Assembly: GCA_036556965.1 (NCBI GenBank)
Contig: DATBIO010000241.1
Location: 5,128 to 69,127, forward strand
DNA from: DATBIO01 sp036556965
GTDB lineage: Bacteria > Acidobacteriota > Vicinamibacteria > Fen-336
Length of the DNA stretch: 64,000 nucleotides
Direction: 5' to 3'
A program made the translations under genes and the position numbers. Below, piece after piece: positions 46,606-55,150 of this stretch. A model generated the notes under the pieces. That model worked only from the letters and a program-made list of their open reading frames with translations, was not told the origin of the DNA and made no database searches. Position 1 is the first letter of the stretch, and each line of letters opens with the position of its first letter.

Positions 46606-46609
46606 TTTC
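46591..46609. promoter_or_regulatory. Fur-box-like palindrome over the iron permease start
   Basis: GAAAATGAA-T-TTCATTTTC: perfect 9-bp arms, 14 of 19 matches to the classical Fur consensus GATAATGATAATCATTATC. It includes the start codon of the FTR1 gene and lies just past the predicted promoter, where a bound repressor would block transcription. Its AT content stands out against the surroundings. Confidence 0.6.
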
Positions 46610-46617
46610 GGGCGGCG

Positions 46618-46647
46618 AGCGTAGCAGACCTCCAGGGCGGGGGTCAA
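46618..46647 (-). promoter_or_regulatory. Candidate promoter of the iron permease gene
   Basis: On the minus strand TTGACC (46647-46642), 18-bp spacer, TACGCT (46623-46618). The -35 overlaps the stop codon of pyrF. The expected 5' end is only about six bases from ATG 46605, giving a nearly leaderless message. Confidence 0.4.
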
Positions 46648-47354
46648 CGGAGGGCGGCCTCCATGGCGGCCACGATGGCCACGGCGGCGGAGGCGGGGTC
46701 GGGGGCGGACAGCACGGGCCGGCCCACCACCAGGTAGTCGGCGCCCGCGGCCAGGGCGACGCCGGGGACGGCGTGGCGCGCCTGGTCGCCCTTGGGGGCG
46801 CCCGCGGGCCGGATGCCGGGGGTCACGATCAGGAAGCCGGGGCCGCAGGCCTCGCGGACCACGGCCGCCTCCCGGGGCGAGGCCACCGCGCCGTCGGCCC
46901 CCGCCTCCCGCGCGAGCAGGGCGAGGCGGCGCACGCACTCCTCGACCGTGCCCGCGACGCCCAGGCGCGCGAGGCCGGCCTGGTCGTGGCTGGTGAGCAC
47001 GGTGATGGCGAGGACGCGGGGGCGGCGCTCGCCCGCGCGGCGCGCGGCCTCCACCGCGGCCTGGAGCATCTCCGGGCCGCCCAGGGCGTGCACGGTGAGG
47101 AGGCTGACGCCGAGGGCGCTCGCCGCCTCCACCGCGGAGGCCACGGTGTTGGGGATGTCGTGGAACTTGAGGTCGAGGAAGACGGGCCAGCCGTCGCCGG
47201 CCAGCTCGCGCACGAGCGACGGCCCCTCGGCGGTGAAGAGCTGGCTCCCGACCTTCATCTGGCCCGCGTGCCCGCGCAGGCGCGCGGCCATGCGCCGGGC
47301 CTCCTCCGCGCCGGGGAGGTCGAGGGCGACGATCAGGCGGTCGCGGGCGGTCAC
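46644..47354 (-). CDS. pyrF: Orotidine-5'-phosphate decarboxylase
   Basis: 236 residues from GTG 47354 (GTGA overlap with pyrD). The catalytic K-x2-D-x-K-type cluster is visible as FLDLKFHDIPNTV, preceded by KVGSQLF and followed by TVHALGG, TVLTSHD and VTPGIRP for phosphate binding. It decarboxylates OMP to UMP, the last step of pyrimidine synthesis. Third gene of the pyrK-pyrD-pyrF unit. Confidence 0.96.
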   Translation of the reverse strand: MTARDRLIVALDLPGAEEARRMAARLRGHAGQMKVGSQLFTAEGPSLVRELAGDGWPVFLDLKFHDIPNTVASAVEAASALGVSLLTVHALGGPEMLQAAVEAARRAGERRPRVLAITVLTSHDQAGLARLGVAGTVEECVRRLALLAREAGADGAVASPREAAVVREACGPGFLIVTPGIRPAGAPKGDQARHAVPGVALAAGADYLVVGRPVLSAPDPASAAVAIVAAMEAALR

Positions 47355-48325
47355 CCCTCGCTGCCGGCTTCCGGCCGCTGGTGGCCGGGGTACTGGAGCG
47401 TGCCCACCACCTCGTTCACGTCGCGCAGGCCGTGGCGGCCGAGATAGGCCTCGAGCCCGCCCAGGATGCGGCCGTACACGCCGGGGTCCACGAAGTTGGC
47501 GGTGCCGATCTGCACGGCGCGGCAGCCCGCGATGAGGAACTCCAGCGTGTCCTCGGCGGAGGAGATGCCGCCGATGCCGATGACGGGGATGCGCACGGCG
47601 CGCGCGGCCTGCCAGGCCATGCGCAGGGCCACGGGCCGGATGGCGGGGCCGGAGAGCCCCCCCGTGCCGAAGGCCAGGCGCGGGCGGCGGCGCTCCACGT
47701 CCACGCTCATGCCCAGCAGGGTGTTGATGCAGGAGAGGGCGTCGGCGCCGGCCTCCGCGCAGGTGCGCGCGAAGAGCGCGATGTCGCCCACGTTGGGGGA
47801 GAGCTTGGGGACGACGGGCAGGCGCGTGGCCGCGCGCACCGCCGACACCACCAGGCGCGTCATGGCGGGGTCGCCGCCGAAGGCCATGCCGCCCTTCTCC
47901 ACGTTGGGGCAGGAGATGTTGATCTCGAGGGCGTCCACGCCGGGGGCGCCGTCCAGGATGCGCGCCACCTCCGCGTACTCCTCGGCGGTGTCGCCGCAGA
48001 CGTTCACGATGACGGCGGTGTCGTAGCGGCCGAGCTGGGGGAGCACGTCGCGCACGAAGGCGCGCACGCCGATGCCCTGGAGGCCGATGGCGTTGAGGAG
48101 GCCGGAGGGCGTCTCCACGATGCGCGGGACGTCGCAGCCCTCGCGCGGCTCGAGGTACAGCCCCTTGGTGGCGATGCCCCCCAGCGTGTTCAGGTCCACG
48201 ATCCCCGCGCACTCCAGGCCGTAGCCGAAGGTGCCGGAGGCGGCGATGAGCGGGTTCTTGAGGCGCAGGCCGGCGATCTCCACGGCCAGGCTCACCCCGG
48301 CGGTGGGGGACACGGTGGAGGTCAT
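47351..48325 (-). CDS. pyrD: Dihydroorotate dehydrogenase B, catalytic subunit
   Basis: 324 residues from ATG 48325 (ATGA overlap with pyrK). FMN-binding barrel: NPLIAASGTFGYG, NISCPNVEKGG with the active Cys of class 1B, VPKLSPNVGDI, INTLLGMSVD, GGLSGPAIRP and IGIGGISSAED. Class 1B enzymes pass electrons to NAD through a partner subunit, which is the gene just upstream. Confidence 0.96.
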   Translation of the reverse strand: MTSTVSPTAGVSLAVEIAGLRLKNPLIAASGTFGYGLECAGIVDLNTLGGIATKGLYLEPREGCDVPRIVETPSGLLNAIGLQGIGVRAFVRDVLPQLGRYDTAVIVNVCGDTAEEYAEVARILDGAPGVDALEINISCPNVEKGGMAFGGDPAMTRLVVSAVRAATRLPVVPKLSPNVGDIALFARTCAEAGADALSCINTLLGMSVDVERRRPRLAFGTGGLSGPAIRPVALRMAWQAARAVRIPVIGIGGISSAEDTLEFLIAGCRAVQIGTANFVDPGVYGRILGGLEAYLGRHGLRDVNEVVGTLQYPGHQRPEAGSEG

Positions 48326-49170
48326 GCTCCCACCTCGCGGCGCGCCGCGCGCCGGGCGGAGGAGCCGTCCTCGCCCCGCCAGACCACGTCCGCGGCCTCG
48401 AAGACGGGCCCCTCGGTGCAGGCGCAGCGGTACTTCGGGCGCTCCTCCTCCGCGCGCTGGATCTTCACCACGCAGCCCAGGCACGTGCCCACGCCGCAGC
48501 CCATCCAGGGGTCGAGGCTCACGTAGGCGGGCAGCGCGCGGCGCTCGGCCACGCGCGCCACCGCGTGCAGCATGGCGTCGGGCCCGCAGGCGTAGAGCAC
48601 GACCGGCCCCGGGCGCGTGTCCAGGTGCTGCTCCACGATCTCCGTCACGCGCCCGCGGTGGCCCAGCGTCCCGTCGTCCGTCGAGCACAGCAGGGGCACG
48701 CCCATGGCCGCGAAGCGGTCGCGCAGCTGGAGGTCCCCGGCCCCGCGGCCGCCGTAGAAGACGCGGGGCGTACGCGCGCCGCCCGCCTTCTCCGCGCAGA
48801 GGAAGAGGAAGGGCGCGATGCCGTAGCCGCCCGCCACGAGCAGCGGTTCCGCGCCCGCGGGCGGATCGGGGAACGGCCGCCCCAGGGGGCCGAGGCACTG
48901 CGCCACCTCGCCGGGGCGCAGGTCGCTCAGGGCGCGGCTGCCCGCCCCCACCGCCTTCAGGAAGACGGTGAAGGTCTCCGCCGCCCGGTCCACGGCCATG
49001 AGCGAGAACGGGCGGCGCAGCGGCGGCTCCGACGACGTGCCCGCCTTCATCATCACGAACTGCGCGGGCCGCGCCTCCCGCGCGACGCCGGGGTGCCGGA
49101 AGGTCAGGAGGACGTAGGCGCCGTCGAGCTGCTGCTTGGCCACGAGGGGCGCGTCGAAGGTGGAGGGCAT
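48322..49170 (-). CDS. pyrK: Dihydroorotate dehydrogenase B, electron-transfer subunit
   Basis: 282 residues. FAD-binding RRPFSLM, NAD-binding LLVAGGYGIAPFLFLC and YACGPDAML, and a C-terminal [2Fe-2S] site CGVGTCLGC with a fourth Cys in CACTEGPVF. It links PyrD to NAD+. First gene of the minus-strand pyrimidine block; about 30 bp separate it from the next transcription unit. Confidence 0.95.
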   Translation of the reverse strand: MPSTFDAPLVAKQQLDGAYVLLTFRHPGVAREARPAQFVMMKAGTSSEPPLRRPFSLMAVDRAAETFTVFLKAVGAGSRALSDLRPGEVAQCLGPLGRPFPDPPAGAEPLLVAGGYGIAPFLFLCAEKAGGARTPRVFYGGRGAGDLQLRDRFAAMGVPLLCSTDDGTLGHRGRVTEIVEQHLDTRPGPVVLYACGPDAMLHAVARVAERRALPAYVSLDPWMGCGVGTCLGCVVKIQRAEEERPKYRCACTEGPVFEAADVVWRGEDGSSARRAARREVGA

Positions 49171-49217
49171 CCTGGACGGCGATGATAGCGCACGGCTTTG
49201 CGCGGCCGGTCCCGGGC

Positions 49218-49718
49218 CTAGGCCTCGTCCCGCGTCCTGCCGCGCAGGACTCCTTCGAGGAAGGCCCGATCGAGAACGTCTTGCGGACGAGGGGTATCTT
49301 TGAGCCGAATGAGCATGCGCGGGCTGGCCACGGGAATGGCGACTCCGTCCCGCTCCAGCGTCTCTGCGTCGACGGCGGCATCGGCATAGCTGAGGCCGCA
49401 GGCTCGGCCCATCAGGTCGACGACGATCTCGTCGGCCACGCGGACCACCACGTGCGTACGCACGTCCTCGTCCGCCACCTGGGCGGCGGCGTTGTCGCTG
49501 AGGATGGCCAGCGCCTGCTTGACCCGCGCGACGTTCTGGGGGGTGTCGTCTACGAGCAAGTCAACGTCCTTGGTGAAGCGGCCGCCGCCGTGGGCGATGA
49601 CGGCGAAGCCGCCGATGAGCAGATAGCGGGCCCCCGCCGCGTTCAGCGCGCGGCAGATGCGGACGACGTCCGCGGGCGCCGGCGCTCGTGCATAGCGATC
49701 ATCATCCGCGTCATCCAC
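49218..49718 (-). CDS. Nucleotidyltransferase-fold protein (MNT/DUF6036-like)
   Basis: 166 residues. The polymerase-beta-type motif is clear: YLLIGGFAVIAHGGGRFTKDVDLLVD (GG...DxD), then EIVVDLMGR with the third Asp. Such small proteins often are antitoxins or modifying enzymes of toxin-antitoxin pairs. Its start overlaps the end of a small gene by 76 bp, a hint of a two-gene unit. Base composition is slightly lower in GC than neighbours, as with mobile modules. Confidence 0.8.
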   Translation of the reverse strand: MDDADDDRYARAPAPADVVRICRALNAAGARYLLIGGFAVIAHGGGRFTKDVDLLVDDTPQNVARVKQALAILSDNAAAQVADEDVRTHVVVRVADEIVVDLMGRACGLSYADAAVDAETLERDGVAIPVASPRMLIRLKDTPRPQDVLDRAFLEGVLRGRTRDEA

Positions 49719-49864
49719 TCGTCCGCCTCATGGAAGGAAGAGAACAGGAACACGCCGCGCGGGACGAGCGCCGGGTCGCCGCGCAGGAAGGCCGCTGTTC
49801 GCGCCAGCCGCTCCTGGTCCTCCCACGCGCGACCCCGATCCGACCGCCGTCCCACGGTGATCAC
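49643..49864 (-). CDS. Small protein paired with the nucleotidyltransferase
   Basis: 73 residues, first of the pair. The segment LARTAAFLRGDPALVPRGVFLFSSFHEADEWMTRMM looks like a short conserved protein often found in front of nucleotidyltransferase genes (FxSFEEAxxWM pattern). No enzymatic motif. It may be the partner in a toxin-antitoxin-like or regulatory pair. Overlap by 76 bp with the next start implies coupled translation. Confidence 0.6.
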   Translation of the reverse strand: MITVGRRSDRGRAWEDQERLARTAAFLRGDPALVPRGVFLFSSFHEADEWMTRMMIAMHERRRPRTSSASAAR

Positions 49865-49944
49865 GCCGCGATTATGGCACCGGGGCGGCGGCCCGGCCCG
49901 TGGCCCACGAGCGACGGCCCTCCGCCCGTTAGTATTCCCTGTCC

Positions 49945-51741
49945 ATGCGGGGCCCCCTCCTCCAGAGCGCGGCGCTGGCCGCGGCGGTGCTCGCGGGCAA
50001 CCTCGTGGTGCTCACCCTGTTCCTGAACCCCGAGGCCACGCTGCGCCGTGACGGCCTCGGGCTCGCCCTCTGCCTCTTCCTGCCCTACCTGCTCGCGGGC
50101 ACGGGCGCGCTGACCGCGGCGGCCCTGGCCGGCGACTGGGCCCTGGACGTGCGCGACGGCCGGCGCGGGCGCGTGCTGCCTGCGCACCCGTGGTTCGCGG
50201 CCCTGTGCTGCCTGGCCACGACGCTGGCCGCCCTGGTCTTCTGGTCGAACCTCTGGGCGTACGGCCACGCGCTGCCGCTGCCCGTGCTGCGGGGCCTGCT
50301 GGCCTCGACCTTCGTGCTGGCCGGCGCCGCGCTGGTCCTGCTCGTCCTCGGCCTGGACGCCGTGCTCTTCCCCCGCCACGGCCGCGGCGTGCCCACGGTG
50401 CTGGCCATCCTGGCCGCCGCCGCGGGCGTGATCGTGCCCCTGGCTCTGCGGCCGGACCCGGTGGCGGAACCGCGGCCGGTGCCCCTCAACATCACGACGC
50501 GGCCGCCCGCGCGGCGCGTGGTGCTGGTGGGGGTGGACGGCCTGGGCCCGGAGACGCTGCGGGAGGTGCTCGCCACCGGCTCGCCCACGGCCCTGGCCGC
50601 GCTGCTGAGCCGCGGCGCCAGCGGGCCCCTCTCCACGCTGCGCCCCACGGAAGGCCCGCCCCTGTGGGCCACCGTCTTCACGGGCAAGCTGCCGCGCCAC
50701 CACGGCGTGAAGGGCTTCGTCAGCTACCGCCTGCGGCTGTCGCGGTCGAACTTCGACCTCCTCCCGAAGTGGGCGGGCATCGGCGCGCTGGAGCACGCGC
50801 GTCTGGTGACGCGGCGGGCGGCCATGCCCTCCACCGCCCGGCGCGGGCCCGCGCTCTGGAGCGCGCTGAACGCCTTCGGCATCTCCGCGGGGGCGGTGCG
50901 CTTCTGGGGCACGCACCCCGCGGAGCGCGTGCAGGGGTTCATGCTCACCCCGCACTTCCACACGACCTCGGGGGCGGCGCAGACCGCCGCCCTCCATCCC
51001 GCCAACCTGGCCTGGGAGGTGCGGGCGCGGCGGGTCACCCCCGCGGACGTGGACGCCGCGCTGGTGGGGGAGTTCCTCGACCCGGAGGGCGCCGGCGACC
51101 CCTGGCGCCAGGCCCTCGTCACCCCCGCCCTCGCCCCCGACCTCTCCTACCAGCGGGCCGCCGCCATGCTGCGCGAGGCGCACGACCCCGCCTTCTTCGG
51201 CTTCGCCTTCCACGGCCTGGACGCCGTGGGCCACGACTTCCTGCGCTTCGACCGGCCCGAGATGTTCGGCAACGTGACGGCGGAGGAGCAGCGGCGCTAC
51301 GGCCGCGTGCGCGACCGCTACCTGGCCTTCGTGGCGCGCTGGCTGGACGAGCAGGCGGACGCGCTGCGCGAGGGCGACGTGCTGCTCGTGGTCTCCACCT
51401 ACGGCATGGAGCCCGTCCCCCTGTGGCGCCGCCTGCTCCTGCCCGGCGCGCGCCGCAGCGGCACGCACGAGGGCGCGCCCCCGGGGATGCTGGTGGCGGT
51501 GGGCGGCGGGATCCGCCCCGGGGCGCGCATCGAGGACGCCTCGCTCCTCGACCTCTGCCCCACCATCCTGTACCTCATGGGCCTGCCCGTGGCCCGCGAC
51601 ATGGAGGGCCGCGTCCTCTCGGGCATGATCGAGGAGTCGCTGCTGCGCTCGCAGCCGGTGAGCTTCATCCCCAGCTACGCGAGCCTGGCCGTGACCCCGC
51701 CCGTGGCCGAGGACCTGCCCCCGCCGCCGGAAGAGCCGTGA
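49945..51741 (+). CDS. Membrane-bound type I phosphodiesterase / alkaline-phosphatase-fold protein
   Basis: 598 residues. Four or five N-terminal membrane helices (~1-175), then a phosphodiesterase domain: VVLVGVDGLGPETLR (metal Asp), GPPLWATVFTGKLPRHHGV with the nucleophile Thr region, FHGLDAVGHDF (metal His/Asp) and GTHEGAPPG (late His). The family includes nucleotide pyrophosphatases, phosphonoacetate hydrolases and lipid head-group transferases. A periplasmic hydrolase or transferase is likely; the substrate is unknown. Confidence 0.85.
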   Translation: MRGPLLQSAALAAAVLAGNLVVLTLFLNPEATLRRDGLGLALCLFLPYLLAGTGALTAAALAGDWALDVRDGRRGRVLPAHPWFAALCCLATTLAALVFWSNLWAYGHALPLPVLRGLLASTFVLAGAALVLLVLGLDAVLFPRHGRGVPTVLAILAAAAGVIVPLALRPDPVAEPRPVPLNITTRPPARRVVLVGVDGLGPETLREVLATGSPTALAALLSRGASGPLSTLRPTEGPPLWATVFTGKLPRHHGVKGFVSYRLRLSRSNFDLLPKWAGIGALEHARLVTRRAAMPSTARRGPALWSALNAFGISAGAVRFWGTHPAERVQGFMLTPHFHTTSGAAQTAALHPANLAWEVRARRVTPADVDAALVGEFLDPEGAGDPWRQALVTPALAPDLSYQRAAAMLREAHDPAFFGFAFHGLDAVGHDFLRFDRPEMFGNVTAEEQRRYGRVRDRYLAFVARWLDEQADALREGDVLLVVSTYGMEPVPLWRRLLLPGARRSGTHEGAPPGMLVAVGGGIRPGARIEDASLLDLCPTILYLMGLPVARDMEGRVLSGMIEESLLRSQPVSFIPSYASLAVTPPVAEDLPPPPEEP

Positions 51742-51781
51742 GCTTGTTCCCGCCGCGCGCGGCGGAGTAGCATCCCCGGAC

Positions 51782-52111
51782 TTGGCCACCCTGGACGATT
51801 TCCTCGCCCTGGACGTGCGCGTGGGCACGGTGGTGTCGGCGGAGATCGTGCCCGGGGCACGCACTCCCACCTTCGCCCTGAAGGTGGACCTGGGCGCGCT
51901 GGGGGTACGAACCGCGGGCGCCCCCATCAGCGACCTCTATCGCGTGGACGAGCTGGTGGGCCTGCAGGTGGTGGCGGTGGTGAACCTGCCGTCCGAGCGC
52001 ATCGCGGGCATGGACTCGGAGGTGCTCGTGCTGGCCGCCGACAACGGGCGGGGCGAGCGCATCCTGCTCATGCCGGAGCGGCCGCTGCCCGACGGGGGCA
52101 AGGTGGCCTGA
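51782..52111 (+). CDS. csaA: CsaA-type tRNA-binding domain protein
   Basis: 109 residues from TTG 51782, which gives the family's usual start (ATLDDFLALDVRVGTVVSAE). OB-fold of the EMAP/Trbp111 group: LVGLQVVAVVNLPSERIAGMDSEVLVL. CsaA binds tRNA or unfolded proteins as a dimer and has chaperone-like activity. Its stop overlaps the pyrR start (TGATG), so it heads the plus-strand pyrimidine transcript. Confidence 0.9.
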   Translation: MATLDDFLALDVRVGTVVSAEIVPGARTPTFALKVDLGALGVRTAGAPISDLYRVDELVGLQVVAVVNLPSERIAGMDSEVLVLAADNGRGERILLMPERPLPDGGKVA

Positions 52112-52728
52112 TGGGCCAGCCGCCGGGCTACCGCGTGCGCCAGGAGCTGATGGACGCCGACCGCGTCTCGCGCACCCTGGCCCGCATGGCGCACGAGGTG
52201 ATGGAGAGGCACCCCCAGGCCGGGGCCACCGTGCTGGTGGGGGTGCAGACGCGCGGGGTGCCCCTGGCCCGCCGCCTGGCCGCCATCATCAAGCACGCAC
52301 GCGGCACCGCGCCCGCGGTGGGCAGCCTCGACATCACGCTCTACCGCGACGACCTCACCACCATCGCCGCCCACCCCGTGCTGAAGGGCACGCAGATCCC
52401 GGTCTCCATCGACGGTCGGGCGGTGGTGCTGGTGGACGACGTCCTCTTCACGGGCCGCACCGCGCGCGCCGCCCTGGACGAGCTCATCGACTTCGGCCGG
52501 CCCGCGCGCATCGCCCTGGCCGTGCTGGTGGACCGCGGGCACCGCGAGCTGCCCATCCGGGCGGACTACGTGGGCAAGGCCGTCACCACCGCGCGCGCGG
52601 AGATCGTGCAGGTCATGCTCCGCGAGGAGGACGGCGAGGACCGCGTGCTGCTGCTGGAGCCGGCCGAGGCCGCGCCCGCGCGTCCCCCCGCGCGCGCGAG
52701 GAAGGCGAAGGGCGGGCGCCGGAAGTGA
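52111..52728 (+). CDS. pyrR: PyrR, bifunctional pyrimidine regulator / uracil phosphoribosyltransferase
   Basis: 205 residues. PRPP loop VVLVDDVLFTGRTARAALDEL, SLDITLYRDDLT and VLVDRGHRELPIRADYVGK are PyrR signatures. The last ~25 residues are a basic Ala/Pro/Arg/Lys extension. In other bacteria PyrR binds UMP and pyr mRNA to reduce pyr expression by attenuation or translational block. No clear PyrR-binding loop was found upstream of either pyr block here. It overlaps pyrB by GTGA. Confidence 0.95.
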   Translation: MGQPPGYRVRQELMDADRVSRTLARMAHEVMERHPQAGATVLVGVQTRGVPLARRLAAIIKHARGTAPAVGSLDITLYRDDLTTIAAHPVLKGTQIPVSIDGRAVVLVDDVLFTGRTARAALDELIDFGRPARIALAVLVDRGHRELPIRADYVGKAVTTARAEIVQVMLREEDGEDRVLLLEPAEAAPARPPARARKAKGGRRK

Positions 52729-53657
52729 GCGCCTTCGCCCACCGCCACCTGCTCGGCATCGAGCCGCTGAGCGAGGCCGACATCGTGGCCATCCTGGACT
52801 CCGCCCAGGGCCTGCGCGAGGTGCTGGACCGCCCCATCAAGAAGGTGCCCGCCCTGCGCGGGAAGACGGTGGTCAACCTGTTCTACGAGGCCTCCACGCG
52901 CACGCGCGCCTCCTTCGAGGTGGCGGAGAAGATCCTCTCCGCGGACACCCTCTCCATCGCCACCGCCGCCTCCAGCGTGCAGAAGGGGGAGACGCTGCTC
53001 GACACCGTCCGCAACCTGGAGGCCATGAACCCCGACCTCATCGTCATCCGCCACGCCTCCTCCGGCGCCCCCCACTTCCTGGCCCGGCACTGCCGCTCTT
53101 CGATCGTCAACGCCGGCGACGGCGCGCACGAGCACCCCACCCAGGCCCTGCTCGACGCGCTGACCCTGCGCCAGCGCAAGGGCCGCCTCAAGGGCCTGCG
53201 CGTGGCCATCGTGGGCGACCTCATGCACAGCCGCGTGGCCCGCTCCAACGTCTGGCTCCTGACCAAGATGGGGGCGGAGGTCGTGCTCTGCGCCCCGCCC
53301 ACGCTGGTGCCCCCGGGCCTCGAGGCCCTGGCCCCCGTCACGCACCGCATCGAGGAGGCGGTGGAGGGCGCGGACGCGGTGATGATGCTGCGCCTGCAGA
53401 TGGAGCGCATGACGGGCGGGTACTTCCCCTCCACCCGCGAGTACCACCAGCGCTTCGGCCTCACCGAGGAGCGCGTGCGCCGCGCGCGCAAGGACGTGCT
53501 GATCATGCACCCGGGCCCCATGAACCGCGGGGTGGAGATCGCCAGCGAGGTGGCGGACGGGCCGTACTCCGTGATCCTGGACCAGGTGACCAACGGCGTC
53601 GCCGTGCGCATGGCCGTGCTCTATCTCTTGCTGGGCCCGGCGGAGGTGGCGGCATGA
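52725..53657 (+). CDS. pyrB: Aspartate carbamoyltransferase catalytic subunit
   Basis: 310 residues from GTG 52725. Carbamoyl-phosphate motif FYEASTRTRASFE, active-site Lys in SSVQKGET, GDGAHEHPTQALLD and HPGPMNRGVEI are intact. It makes carbamoylaspartate from carbamoyl phosphate and aspartate. No pyrI regulatory subunit is nearby. The last eight codons plus stop are duplicated 161 bp downstream. Confidence 0.97.
   Translation: MSAFAHRHLLGIEPLSEADIVAILDSAQGLREVLDRPIKKVPALRGKTVVNLFYEASTRTRASFEVAEKILSADTLSIATAASSVQKGETLLDTVRNLEAMNPDLIVIRHASSGAPHFLARHCRSSIVNAGDGAHEHPTQALLDALTLRQRKGRLKGLRVAIVGDLMHSRVARSNVWLLTKMGAEVVLCAPPTLVPPGLEALAPVTHRIEEAVEGADAVMMLRLQMERMTGGYFPSTREYHQRFGLTEERVRRARKDVLIMHPGPMNRGVEIASEVADGPYSVILDQVTNGVAVRMAVLYLLLGPAEVAA
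53630..53657 (+). repeat. 28-bp direct repeat, copy 1 (pyrB 3' end)
   Basis: Identical to 53791-53818. It covers the codons for the last residues (GPAEVAA), the pyrB stop and the ATGA overlap. The 133 bp between the copies is extra sequence between pyrB and pyrC. Confidence 0.85.
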
Positions 53658-53818
53658 CGGCCTTCGCGGCGGCATGGGTCGTTCGCGGGCACCGGACCTG
53701 CGTCACCAAGAAGGGGGGACGCTGCGCCGCGCCCCCCCTTCGACCCCCCCGCGCTCGCGTCGGGAGTGGATCCCGCCGCGCGCGCCGCCGGCTGGGCCCG
53801 GCGGAGGTGGCGGCATGA
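53654..53818 (+). CDS. 54-codon ORF between pyrB and pyrC, doubtful
   Basis: Starts at an ATG overlapping the pyrB stop and ends in the second copy of the repeat, so its last residues (LGPAEVAA) equal those of PyrB. The middle is Arg/Pro-rich and contains a G-run/C-run hairpin (53711-53740). A second ATGA (53815) leads into a 12-codon ORF that overlaps the pyrC start. It may only pass ribosomes to pyrC. Confidence 0.25.
   Translation: MTAFAAAWVVRGHRTCVTKKGGRCAAPPLRPPRARVGSGSRRARRRLGPAEVAA
53791..53818 (+). repeat. 28-bp direct repeat, copy 2
   Basis: Identical to 53630-53657; lies 32 bp before the pyrC start. The duplication looks like the scar of an insertion or local tandem duplication. 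Confidence 0.85.
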
Positions 53819-53849
53819 GGGCCGGCGTGCCGTACGCTGAGGAAGCGGC

Positions 53850-55145
<1,296 letters not shown>

Positions 55146-55150
55146 GCGCC

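Noticed and set aside
51742..52110. PyrR attenuator upstream of pyrR
   Set aside because: No sequence like the PyrR-binding loop and no terminator were found between the phosphodiesterase gene and pyrR.
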